A stretch of DNA of 64,000 nucleotides from contig CAVRAZ010000007.1 in NCBI GenBank assembly GCA_963719135.1, forward strand, positions 248,001 through 312,000, in the 5' to 3' direction. Both the position numbers and the translations under genes were made by a program. Source of the DNA: CAVRAZ01 sp963719135. Its GTDB lineage: Bacteria > Pseudomonadota > Gammaproteobacteria > DSM-19610. Every line of letters starts with the position of its first letter. Within the stretch, counting starts at the first letter, position 1. The notes beneath the pieces were generated by a model, which was given only the letters and a program-made list of their open reading frames with translations, did not search any database and had not been told where the DNA came from. Shown here piece after piece: positions 56,264 to 64,000 of this stretch.

Positions 56264-56354
56264 CGGCGTGCCTTGTGTCGGTATTTGACAGGCGCGGTCG
56301 TTTGTTGCATGCCTTCGACGGCTGGCCGGTCAATGCCTAGGAGTTGACCGGAGT

Positions 56355-57620
56355 ATGGGCACCACCAGCACGAAACCAGTCGCGATCGTTGTCCAGCAGC
56401 ACGCCGAGGAAGCGGCGATCCTGCGCAATATCCGCGCGACGCTGGTGGCCGCCCCGCATGTGAAGCTCCATCACCTGCGCCGCCTCGACGACCGTATCGC
56501 GGCGCATCTCGACGGTCTCGCCGTCGCCGGCGAGTACGGCAGCGCGCTGTGCGAGGCGGCGCTGGAGCGACCGGGTGTCGGCGAGGTGTTCGCGGCGACC
56601 GTGCGCGCCGTCGAGGAGAAGGACGAGCAGCGCCTGGACCGTCTGTTTGCACTGATCGGTGCCGTGACAGAGGCGGAACCCGGGCTTGTCTCCGCGTTCG
56701 GCTGGGTTTCGGCACAGCACCTGCAAGGAACCTGTGCGGCGCTGATGTCGTCGCCGGAACCCTTGAGACGGCGGGTCGGCATCGCCGCCTGCGCGATGCA
56801 CGGCGTCGACCCGGGCGCGCCGCTGGCGCAGGCGGTAACCGATCCGGACCCGCGGTTGCGTGCCCGCGCCTTGCGCGCGGCCGGTGAGCTGGCCCGGGGC
56901 GATCTGCTTGGCGCCTGCGTGAAAGGCTTGCGGGACGTGGACATTCCCGCGCGCTTCTGGGCGGCGCGTTCGGCGGTGCTGTTGGGCGAGCGTGACCAGG
57001 CGGTCAAGGCGCTGCAAAACTTCGCGTTGTTGCCCAACGTCTTTCGCAGCCGGGCGCTGCGGCTCTTGTTGAAAGTGAGCGACCTGACGGGCGCCCGGAA
57101 CCTGCTCAAGTCGATCGCTCAGGATCCGGCCTGCAAGCGGCTGCTGATCCAGGGTGCGGGGGTCGCCGGTGATGTGCAGTATCTGTCGTGGCTGATCACG
57201 CAAATGGAAGACCTGAAGTTTGCACGTCTGGCAGGCGAGTCATTCAGTATGATCACGGGTCTGGATCTCGCGTTCCTCGACCTCGAACGCAAACCGCCCG
57301 AGGATTTCGCGGCCGGACCGACCGACGATCCCGAGGACGGAAATGTCGACATGGATCCGGACGACAGCCTGCCGTGGCCGGACGTTGACAAGATCCGGCA
57401 GTGGTGGACGGCGAATGCGCCGCGGTTCGAAACCGGTGTGCGCTATTTCATGGGCGCACCGGCGACGCACGAACACTGCCTGCAGGTGCTCAAGGACGGA
57501 TTTCAACGCCAGCGTAGCGCGGCGGCCGCGTATCTGTGCCTGTTGCATCCGGGCACGCCGTTATTCAACACCCGCGCACCGGCGTGGCGCCAACAGCGCC
57601 GGCTGGCGAAGACGGTTTGA
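56355..57620 (+). CDS. TIGR02270 family HEAT-like protein
   Basis: A 421-residue helical-repeat protein. It begins VVQQHAEEAAILRNIRATLV and has repeated helical pairs (RLRARALRAAGELARGDLLG, IPARFWAARSAVLLGERDQA), ending QRSAAAAYLCLLHPGTPLFNTRAP. This matches TIGR02270, found in many T6SS loci near vgrG islands with unknown role. No membrane segment or signal peptide is seen. It may act as a scaffold or effector chaperone. Confidence 0.85.
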   Translation: MGTTSTKPVAIVVQQHAEEAAILRNIRATLVAAPHVKLHHLRRLDDRIAAHLDGLAVAGEYGSALCEAALERPGVGEVFAATVRAVEEKDEQRLDRLFALIGAVTEAEPGLVSAFGWVSAQHLQGTCAALMSSPEPLRRRVGIAACAMHGVDPGAPLAQAVTDPDPRLRARALRAAGELARGDLLGACVKGLRDVDIPARFWAARSAVLLGERDQAVKALQNFALLPNVFRSRALRLLLKVSDLTGARNLLKSIAQDPACKRLLIQGAGVAGDVQYLSWLITQMEDLKFARLAGESFSMITGLDLAFLDLERKPPEDFAAGPTDDPEDGNVDMDPDDSLPWPDVDKIRQWWTANAPRFETGVRYFMGAPATHEHCLQVLKDGFQRQRSAAAAYLCLLHPGTPLFNTRAPAWRQQRRLAKTV

Positions 57621-57679
57621 TCCGATTCGGCCGCGACGGGCTGGAGCGATCGGCTGAACAGACAAGGGGAGTCGAACGC

Positions 57680-58504
57680 ATGTTCCTGGTCGAACGCGGA
57701 AACCACATTCCGACGGTTGCCGTCGTGCAGCATCTTCTCAACAAGCGCCTGCGCATCGCGCTGCGCGTGGACGGCCGCTTTGGGCAGCAGACCTTCCATG
57801 CCGTGCAGGACTTCCAGCGCCGCGAGGGCACTCACCCGGACGGCATCGTCGGGCCTGCCACGTGGCACAGACTCAGCGCGGACAGGAACCTGGCCGTCCT
57901 TGACCACGTGGACGCAGCGGACGATTACCACGACGCCGGAAGATACCGCGGCTACGAGGTGGATCTCTTGCGTACCGGCGCCTCTCCGAGCGTGTCGTAT
58001 TACCAGAGTGCCGGCATCGAGGGCGTTGCGCAGCGGATTCGCCGGGCCGCGGGAGGAAATGGACGTGTGATATTGCTGCGATTCCACGGACATGGGGGGC
58101 CTGGGTCGATGGGGCTTACGCTGGGACGGGGCGGCGTGGAGCATATCCATGCGGACTCGATTTCACTTCACACAATCGACTGGGTGCAGGTAATGACCCA
58201 CTTCGGGCCTCTGCACCGCATATTTTCGCCTTTCGGCTCGGTTGAACTTCATGGGTGCAACGTGGCCGGCGACGTGTATCAGAACGGGCGTCGTATACAG
58301 CGAAACGGAACCGGCGTGGGCCTGTACCTGCTGCAACGCCTGTCGCACCTCCTGGGCGTGCCGGTCACGGCGTCGACCAATGCGCAGTATTCGCACGGTG
58401 CGGCCATTCTGCGGTTCGAGGGACACACGCTCACGGTTTGCCCGGACGGCAGCTCGAACATCGAGGCGTGGGCGCGGGGCAAGAGCCTTTTTGTGGGGAC
58501 CTAG
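57680..58504 (+). CDS. peptidoglycan-binding protein with DUF4347/caspase-like C-terminus, putative effector
   Basis: A 274-residue protein. Residues about 8-72 are a PG_binding_1 domain (VAVVQHLLNKRLRIALRVDG, then AVQDFQRREGTHPDGIVGPATW). The C-terminal half has LLRFHGHGGPGSMGL and, about 60 residues on, VELHGCNVAGD followed by LLQRLSHLLGVPVTAST, the His and Cys landmarks of DUF4347-like, caspase-fold domains. A cell-wall-targeting module joined to a possible cysteine peptidase and no signal peptide fits a T6SS cargo. AAGGGGAG precedes ATG 57680. Confidence 0.68.
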   Translation: MFLVERGNHIPTVAVVQHLLNKRLRIALRVDGRFGQQTFHAVQDFQRREGTHPDGIVGPATWHRLSADRNLAVLDHVDAADDYHDAGRYRGYEVDLLRTGASPSVSYYQSAGIEGVAQRIRRAAGGNGRVILLRFHGHGGPGSMGLTLGRGGVEHIHADSISLHTIDWVQVMTHFGPLHRIFSPFGSVELHGCNVAGDVYQNGRRIQRNGTGVGLYLLQRLSHLLGVPVTASTNAQYSHGAAILRFEGHTLTVCPDGSSNIEAWARGKSLFVGT

Positions 58505-58843
58505 CCCGCGCTGATCGGTCCGCCTATTGCGTGCCCGTCACCACGAAATCGTCGAACTCGGCCGAGTTCGCCCGGCACCTCGTACTTTCCGCCTATAATC
58601 ATTGCCATCGGTCGTTGTTGCCGGCCTCGGTGTTCGGTCGCGGAATCGGGTGGGTAGCCGCACGCCGTGGCACCGGGCCATCGTCTTGAAATACCCTTGG
58701 GAATAGACCACCATTCCGGGTGAATTGCCAGTGTTAAGCACGAGGTTCGCAGCCTTGGCAACGCAGCAGGCCTGGGGCCGGCGGGCCGGTGCGCTGATTG
58801 ACCAAGACGCGAACGGCGGCGTCGCACGACGGGATGAGCCGAT
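58505..58843. other. 339-base gap between effector-type genes
   Basis: No gene is supported on either strand. Minus-strand frames across it change frame and have weak composition. It may contain remains of an older cassette. Confidence 0.4.
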
Positions 58844-59029
58844 TTGGCCACAAAGTACCTACTTGCTATGATCGGAGCGGTCTTTCTGAGTTCGGCGATC
58901 GCCCGAATTGCCAGGGAAAAGGGACGCATCGGCCCGGCGTCGCGGACATGGCTGATCGTTGCGTTCATATTTGGCGCGGTGAGCGTCTGGCTGTGGTTCG
59001 GCGCCGCCGGCGCCGTCGAATTGGATTGA
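58844..59029 (+). CDS. small membrane protein (61 aa)
   Basis: A 61-residue protein with two hydrophobic segments (about 4-22 and 38-56) separated by a basic loop REKGRIGPASRTW. The start is TTG at 58844 behind GGATGAG; an internal ATG at 58868 would remove the first segment. Similar tiny two-helix proteins are common in proteobacteria without known function. Its place before an amidase-like gene could hint at an immunity role, but this is speculation. Confidence 0.55.
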   Translation: MATKYLLAMIGAVFLSSAIARIAREKGRIGPASRTWLIVAFIFGAVSVWLWFGAAGAVELD

Positions 59030-59076
59030 CCGTGCGTTCGTTGTTGACGATCGCGCCCAACCGGGGGTGGAAAGCG

Positions 59077-59706
59077 ATGGCCAAGGGCAACCGTCCAGGC
59101 GCGGTCGATCATCCCGGATTCAGCGATGCGATGGACGCAGGGACTCTGGCGAAAACCCATACGCCCGTACCGGGTCCGGTCGGGCTTCAGGCCAAGGGCG
59201 GTGCGGCGAAGTTGACCGGTGCCGCGCTTCGCAACCAGATAGCGGCGTTCGCGCGCCAGCGAATCGATCAGCACGTGGGCAACGGTCAATGTTTCGACCT
59301 GGTCGATCGTGCGTTGCAGCATGCCGGGGCCAAGAGCGCGACCGACTTCGGGACGGTGACGCATGACGCCGATTACGTGTGGGGCGATCGGGTGGAACTG
59401 TCACAGGTGCGCTCCGGCGATATCATCCAGTTCCGTAACTACCGCTACGACCGCAGCGTCAAAACCACAACGGCGACCCAGATTTCGGAGCACACGGACT
59501 ATCAGGAGCGGCCGCACCATACCGCAATCGTCGACCGGGTCGGCAGCGACGGAATGCTACGGGTGCTGGAACAGAACGTGCCGGACGGCGACCCGGTCAA
59601 GCGTAGCGAGCTGTTTTTCAGAGACTTCACCAGCACCGGCGGCAACCAGACGACGACGGTGACGGTGCGGGGTCAGTTCCGGTTTTATCGCGCGCAGCCG
59701 CATTGA
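59077..59706 (+). CDS. CHAP/NlpC-like amidase, putative T6SS effector
   Basis: A 209-residue protein with the cysteine-amidase pattern: GNGQCFDLVDRALQHAG (Cys 72), then VRSGDIIQFRNYRYD, then HHTAIVDRV (His 147/148) and LRVLEQN. This is the order of catalytic Cys, structural strand and catalytic His in CHAP and NlpC/P60 folds, which cut peptidoglycan peptides. No signal peptide is present, so export would have to be through T6SS. A GGGGGTGG stretch precedes the ATG. No clear immunity lipoprotein follows. Confidence 0.7.
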   Translation: MAKGNRPGAVDHPGFSDAMDAGTLAKTHTPVPGPVGLQAKGGAAKLTGAALRNQIAAFARQRIDQHVGNGQCFDLVDRALQHAGAKSATDFGTVTHDADYVWGDRVELSQVRSGDIIQFRNYRYDRSVKTTTATQISEHTDYQERPHHTAIVDRVGSDGMLRVLEQNVPDGDPVKRSELFFRDFTSTGGNQTTTVTVRGQFRFYRAQPH

Positions 59707-59804
59707 GGTCGCAGGCGGCGTCCGCACGCGCCGCTTGCGCAAGTTATCTATACTTCCTGGAGAGCGCTGCGGTGCGTGCCGCGGCAGGAACTGAGTGGAG
59801 CTGA

Positions 59805-61361
59805 ATGCCGGTCCGTATCGAAGTCACTGTCTGCAACGGCGCACCGCCGATTGCGCCGATTGCCGCCGAGTTCGACGAACTGGGCGGGAGCATCGGCCGG
59901 GGCGAGGCCAGCACGTTGATGCTGCCCGACCCGGCGCGCCTGATCTCGCGCACCCATGCCGTTGTCCTGTATCGCAACGGCGGCTACGTGGTCCGGGATC
60001 AGGGTTCAGCGACACCCGTTCTGATCAACGGAACGGCGATCGGCAACGGCAATGAGGCGCCGCTCGTTCACGGGGACGAGCTTTGTGTCGGTGGCTATAC
60101 CTTGCGGGTCGAGTTGTGCAACGGCGTGGACGCGGACCTCACCGACTTCAACCGGCCGGCCCAAGGTGGCAGCGCGGTTCCAGTCAGTCCGGATCCCTTC
60201 GCCGATCTGGCCGATCTGATGCCGCCGGCGGCGCCAAACCCGATAGCATCGCCCGACGGATTTTCCGGGGCGGCCGCCCGGCCGCCGGTCGCAGGCGTGA
60301 TACCGGCGGACTTCGACCCTTTCGGGGAACCGGCAAGCGCGACGCCGCCATCGACAAACCTGCCGGATGACGTTGATCTCGGATTCGAGAACCCCGCCGG
60401 GCGCAACAGCATCGATGACCTGTTCGACCTCGGTGCGCCGGTCGGGCGCGATCCGCTCCAGCCGGAGGGGCCGGCAGCGGATCGAGGAGTCGATAGCGTC
60501 GGCAATCCGACCAGCACCGATCCGCTGGCGGCGTTCGAGCGGTCCGGCGCGGAGCCGCGGGGCTTCCAGCCTGTGCAACGTGACGACACGCCGGAACTCC
60601 ACCGCGCATTCGTTCCGCCTCGAGTCCGACCGGAGACGAGGACTGCGGCCCGGGACGCGAGGACGCCGCCCGAACCCGTCGGATCGACGCACGCTGAACG
60701 AGCATCGCCGGTGGACCCTCCACAGCAAGCGGCGAGGCAGGCCGAGGGGCGCGCGACCGACGAATTGCTGCGCGCGTTCCTGGATGGCGCCGGGATGCCT
60801 GATCTGGATCTGCCCGATGGCCTGACGCCGCAGCGAATGCACCTGCTCGGAACACTGGTGCGCGAGGCGGCGCAGGGCACGTTGGACCTGCTGCTGGCCC
60901 GCGCGCTGACCAAGCGCGAGGTGCGCGCGGACGCGACCATGATCGTGGCGCGCGAGAACAACCCGCTGAAGTTTTCGCCCAATGTGGAAGTGGCCCTGCA
61001 GCATCTGCTGGCGCCGGGCGAGCGCGGGTTCATGGATCCCGCCAGCGCGCTGCGCGACGCCTACGATGACCTGCGTTCGCATCAGTTCGGATTCATGGCC
61101 GGGATGCGCGCGGCGCTGGCCGGCGTGCTGCGGCGCTTCGATCCGGCGACGCTCGAGCAGCGTCTCAAGGAGCCGCGGATGCTCGACAGCCTCGTACCCC
61201 TGCACCGCAAGTCGAGGTTGTGGGACCTGTTCTCGGAACTTTACGGCGCCATCTCGAAGGAGGCCGAGGATGATTTTCACACCTTGTTCGGGCGTGAATT
61301 CCTGCGTGCGTACCAGGCGCAGATCGCCAAGCTTCGTCAGGACAAATCAGGCTCGTCCTGA
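59805..61361 (+). CDS. tagH: TagH, T6SS-associated FHA domain protein
   Basis: A 518-residue cytosolic protein. The N-terminal FHA domain (about 20-100) has GSIGRGEASTLMLPDPARLISRTHA-type sequence for phosphothreonine binding. A long proline- and acid-rich linker (about 110-310) leads into the conserved TagH C-terminal domain (about 315-515; LLRAFLDGAGMPDLDLPDGL, NPLKFSPNVEVALQHLL). FHA proteins are the phosphorylated switch of the PpkA/PppA pathway and contact the T6SS base. It is followed by the PP2C gene after 3 bases. Confidence 0.93.
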   Translation: MPVRIEVTVCNGAPPIAPIAAEFDELGGSIGRGEASTLMLPDPARLISRTHAVVLYRNGGYVVRDQGSATPVLINGTAIGNGNEAPLVHGDELCVGGYTLRVELCNGVDADLTDFNRPAQGGSAVPVSPDPFADLADLMPPAAPNPIASPDGFSGAAARPPVAGVIPADFDPFGEPASATPPSTNLPDDVDLGFENPAGRNSIDDLFDLGAPVGRDPLQPEGPAADRGVDSVGNPTSTDPLAAFERSGAEPRGFQPVQRDDTPELHRAFVPPRVRPETRTAARDARTPPEPVGSTHAERASPVDPPQQAARQAEGRATDELLRAFLDGAGMPDLDLPDGLTPQRMHLLGTLVREAAQGTLDLLLARALTKREVRADATMIVARENNPLKFSPNVEVALQHLLAPGERGFMDPASALRDAYDDLRSHQFGFMAGMRAALAGVLRRFDPATLEQRLKEPRMLDSLVPLHRKSRLWDLFSELYGAISKEAEDDFHTLFGREFLRAYQAQIAKLRQDKSGSS

Positions 61362-61364
61362 CCT

Positions 61365-62177
61365 TTGAATGGCGCGCACGTGATCACGCTCGAGGTTACC
61401 GCTTTGTCGCGCGTCGGTGGACGCGCCGCGAACGAGGATGCCGCCGGCTACTGGGGCGACGAACACGGATGCTTCTATGTGCTGTCCGATGGCGCCGGCG
61501 GCCATGGTGCCGGCGACGTCGCCTCGAGACTGACGGTGCAGCATGTGCTGGATTTCTTTCGGACAAATCCCGAATGCAGCCCGAAAGCGGTCAGAAGCGC
61601 ATTGGATACGGCCAATCGGGCCATCGTCTTCGAGCAGCGCCACGGTTCTCGCCAATCCGACATGCGCGCCACGGGAGTCGTGTTGGCCATCGATCCGGTG
61701 CGCGCGGTTGCCGCCTGGGGACATCTGGGCGATACGCGGCTGTACTGCTTTCGCAAGCGCCGAATCATTGCGCAGACGCGCGATCACAGCGTGGTGCAGG
61801 GGATGGTCGATGCCGGAATGTTGCAGCCGCACGAACTCCGTGCCGCGCCCGGACGCAACCAGTTGCTCGGCGCGCTCGGCGATCCCGAGCACTTCGATCC
61901 GGCGATCGTTGCGATGCCGGTCGAGGTGCGCGACGGCGACGTGTTCCTGCTGTGCACCGATGGATGGTGGGAGTGCGTGACAGAGGACGAAATGGAACGG
62001 TCGCTGCTGGAGGCGGAGTCGGCGCAGTCCTGGCTGGACGCGATGGCGAACTGGATCGAGTCACGCGGGCATCCGCGGCAGGACAACTACTCGGCGCTGG
62101 CGGTGTGGTGTGTCGATGATAGCAACGATACCTGTCCCGGACTGGCGACGACCGAACCTGAGACGTTGCCATTGTGA
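61365..62177 (+). CDS. PP2C-family Ser/Thr phosphatase (PppA-like)
   Basis: A 270-residue cytosolic phosphatase with NEDAAGYWG near the N-terminus, DGAGGHGAGDVAS, GHLGDTRLYCFR, TRDHSVVQGMV and a C-terminal QDNYSALAVW, the metal-binding motifs of PP2C enzymes. It would remove the phosphate placed by the PpkA-like kinase on TagH and so turn T6SS off. The start is TTG 61365 or GTG 61380; neither has a clear ribosome binding site, and translational coupling with tagH is likely. Confidence 0.9.
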   Translation: MNGAHVITLEVTALSRVGGRAANEDAAGYWGDEHGCFYVLSDGAGGHGAGDVASRLTVQHVLDFFRTNPECSPKAVRSALDTANRAIVFEQRHGSRQSDMRATGVVLAIDPVRAVAAWGHLGDTRLYCFRKRRIIAQTRDHSVVQGMVDAGMLQPHELRAAPGRNQLLGALGDPEHFDPAIVAMPVEVRDGDVFLLCTDGWWECVTEDEMERSLLEAESAQSWLDAMANWIESRGHPRQDNYSALAVWCVDDSNDTCPGLATTEPETLPL

Positions 62178-62575
62178 GGGCGCTTCTGTTCGTCAGACAT
62201 TGGTAAGCTGCGAGCACCTCGGCCGCAACGAACGGTCTTTGTTGCAGGCGGCCGGCCGTGGGGCTAGGCTCGAGTCTAGGCAACGCCGGTTGTTTCGAGT
62301 GCAGCGAAGCGATCCCCGGTCTCCGCGCCGGCCGACTGGCGATCGGCAGGTCTCCTCCGTTTCTTGCTTTGATGAATTCACCCTGCATCTCTTGGTTCCC
62401 GCCTTGACGAACCCTGGGTTCGCTGCTAATAGTTCTTGGGTCCGCTCGTCAATACCTCACGGGGTGGTTGCGTCAGCATTGCGAGCGTGAGGCAGCGGAG
62501 CCAGCAAAGGACCGGCGTTTTGTCGAAGGGGTTGTGGGGCCGGATCGACAACAAGAAGCGGGCGGGGGATGCCCT
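62178..62575. other. 398-base gap at the end of the T6SS locus
   Basis: No gene or clear hairpin terminator is seen. Open frames crossing it are short and without ribosome binding sites. Confidence 0.4.
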
Positions 62576-64000
62576 ATGATCAGCTCATCTCTGCGAGCGG
62601 CCCACCGTACGCATGCCGTGCGCGTTCTTATCGGTGCGTGTTCCCTGCTTGTTTCCATACCGCTGTATGCGACGGTGACGTGGGATGGTGTGGACGGGGT
62701 CAGCATGCAGGTCTTTCAGGCATACTGCACGACCTGTCATTCGGCGACACCTACCGGTGGCAATGTTTCGCAATCTCCGTACTGGACAAGCTATGCGAAC
62801 GTCGTAAGCGATCTTGGAAGTATCAGGGACCACATTACCGGTGTTGTAACCCCGATAATGCCGCCCGGAGGGCTCAGCGCACCACAGAAGACGGCTGTCA
62901 TCAATCTCCTCGATGCGTGGTCGAAGGGCGATGATGGCATTCCTTCAACCTCCGATGACACACCTCTGCGCGCCGCGCCGGATGTTTCCGATGCACTTTC
63001 GGACTATTCAGCGGAACCCGATGCCGCGGTCGGAAAAGCCACGCTTCATGCCGGGATCAATGGCGGCGGGCAGTCGACCAGTTTCAATTTTGAATGGGAA
63101 CAGGACGACGGAAGCAGTGTGGATGCCTTCGCCAATACGACGCCTACCGGCGCCGCCAGCACCGGTGGAGGAACCCAATTCAACCCGGTCAGCCAGGAGA
63201 TTACCATCGTCCAATGCCATACCACCTACCAATTCCGAATCCAGGCAACCAATGCAAGCGGCACGACGACCGGTACAACCAAGACCTTTATCATGCCGGC
63301 ATGCACGTCCCTGGATGCCGACAGCGATGGGTGGACCAACGTCGCCGATAACTGTCCCGACGACGCGAATCCAGATCAGGCTGATTTGGATGGTGACTCT
63401 GTTGGCGACAGTTGCGACCCTGACATCGATGGGGACGGCGTTAGCAACGACGCGGAAAATACGATCCCCGGCATGGATCCGACCGACCCGACCGATGCCG
63501 CGATCGCCACACAGGACCTCGACGGCGACGGCGTCACCAACATTGCCGAATACAACAATTGTCAGGCTGCCGTCCCGGCTGTCGGCGTGGCCGCCGACGC
63601 TGGTTGCACCGCGATCAACAATCCGCTGGTGCCGCCCGTCGTCGCGGTGTCGGATCTGCAGGTTACGGCAACCGGCTATGTCACGGCCGTCGCTCTGGGA
63701 GCGACCGCAGAGGACGGCTTCGACAGCGCAATGACACCGACGGCGGACAAATCCGGACCGTTCCGACCCGGGCACTACGACATTACGTGGACTGCGACCG
63801 ACAGCCGAGGCTACAGTGCCACCCCCCGGATCCAAAGTCTGGATGTCTTTCCGCTCGTGCGCCTGGGCGGATCGCAGATGACGGGCGAGGGACAGACGCT
63901 CACTGTGCCCATCACCTTGAACGGCGATGCGCCGAGCTACCCGGTGGACATCCAGTACGAGGTGACCGGTACCGCAGGCGCCGCAGATCATGACCTCGTC
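62576..64000 (+). CDS. secreted CXXCH and thrombospondin type 3 repeat protein (partial, 3' end outside)
   Basis: An uninterrupted frame of 475 codons runs from ATG 62576 to the window edge. GGCGGGGG lies 7 bases before the ATG. A signal peptide (about 1-33) precedes a small cytochrome-c-like domain: YCTTCHSATPTGG (C51, C54, H55) and, about 45 residues later, IMPPGGLSAPQK, which offers a methionine ligand. Residues about 240-320 are calcium-binding thrombospondin type 3 repeats (DNCPDDANPDQADLDGDSVG, DIDGDGVSN, DLDGDGVTN). The last part looks like Ig/Calx-beta-type beta-sandwiches. It is probably a large cell-surface or periplasmic redox-linked protein. It lies just beyond the T6SS locus. Confidence 0.85.
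   Translation, partial: MISSSLRAAHRTHAVRVLIGACSLLVSIPLYATVTWDGVDGVSMQVFQAYCTTCHSATPTGGNVSQSPYWTSYANVVSDLGSIRDHITGVVTPIMPPGGLSAPQKTAVINLLDAWSKGDDGIPSTSDDTPLRAAPDVSDALSDYSAEPDAAVGKATLHAGINGGGQSTSFNFEWEQDDGSSVDAFANTTPTGAASTGGGTQFNPVSQEITIVQCHTTYQFRIQATNASGTTTGTTKTFIMPACTSLDADSDGWTNVADNCPDDANPDQADLDGDSVGDSCDPDIDGDGVSNDAENTIPGMDPTDPTDAAIATQDLDGDGVTNIAEYNNCQAAVPAVGVAADAGCTAINNPLVPPVVAVSDLQVTATGYVTAVALGATAEDGFDSAMTPTADKSGPFRPGHYDITWTATDSRGYSATPRIQSLDVFPLVRLGGSQMTGEGQTLTVPITLNGDAPSYPVDIQYEVTGTAGAADHDLV

Noticed and set aside
58501..59364. 287-codon minus-strand frame
   Set aside because: It is antisense to the small membrane gene and the amidase; the composition is arginine-rich and non-coding in appearance.

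Overview
This is a GC-rich proteobacterial chromosome segment. DUF1820 and DUF3014 proteins, SulP and SLC13 transporters and several c-di-GMP enzymes suggest a gammaproteobacterium, possibly of the Chromatiales type; that placement is inference from gene content. The dominant feature is a complete type VI secretion system (T6SS) locus of about 44 kb (18.4-62.2 kb) with regulatory, effector and immunity genes.

Layout. 1-9.9 kb is housekeeping: a DUF3014 tail, a small conserved gene, a Nudix hydrolase, DUF1820, a SulP anion transporter, a GGDEF-GGDEF-EAL protein, an SLC13 permease and a diguanylate cyclase closed by a strong terminator. 10-14.8 kb is a sugar-acid catabolic unit: a four-carbon acid sugar kinase (frameshifted) and a phosphoketolase-family enzyme, transcribed divergently from an IclR regulator, with two matching palindromic operators between them. 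15-16.8 kb holds a PAP2 phosphatase and a frameshifted glycosyltransferase. 17-18.3 kb is a mobile-element graveyard: a ParD antitoxin with its operator, a ParE stub joined to an IS91-type transposase tail, and an integrase tail.

T6SS. The minus-strand operon tssJ-tssK-tssL-tssM-tagF (25.8 to 18.4 kb) diverges from a plus-strand set. The plus set starts with a PpkA-like kinase carrying a formylglycine-enzyme-like domain. It is followed by four unusual envelope genes: a lipoprotein, a Cys-paired TPR protein, a beta-barrel and a lipoprotein with three CXXCH motifs. Then come tssA-tssB-tssC, two hcp genes, tagJ, tssE, tssF, tssG, tssH (clpV, riddled with indels), a TPR-methyltransferase and vgrG (one frameshift). 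Next is an effector-delivery block: DUF6484, DUF2169, a ketosynthase-like protein, DUF4150 PAAR-like, a putative HNH-type toxin and two related immunity-like proteins. After that lie a metzincin-like protein, an HExxH protein, a TIGR02270 protein, a peptidoglycan-binding/DUF4347-like protein and a CHAP-like amidase. The locus closes with tagH (FHA) and a PP2C phosphatase, which with PpkA form a phospho-regulatory circuit.

62.6-64 kb is the open 5' part of a secreted protein with a CXXCH motif and thrombospondin type 3 repeats. Four otherwise intact genes carry single-base insertions, and clpV carries more than 25, so local assembly quality is a real question for this window.
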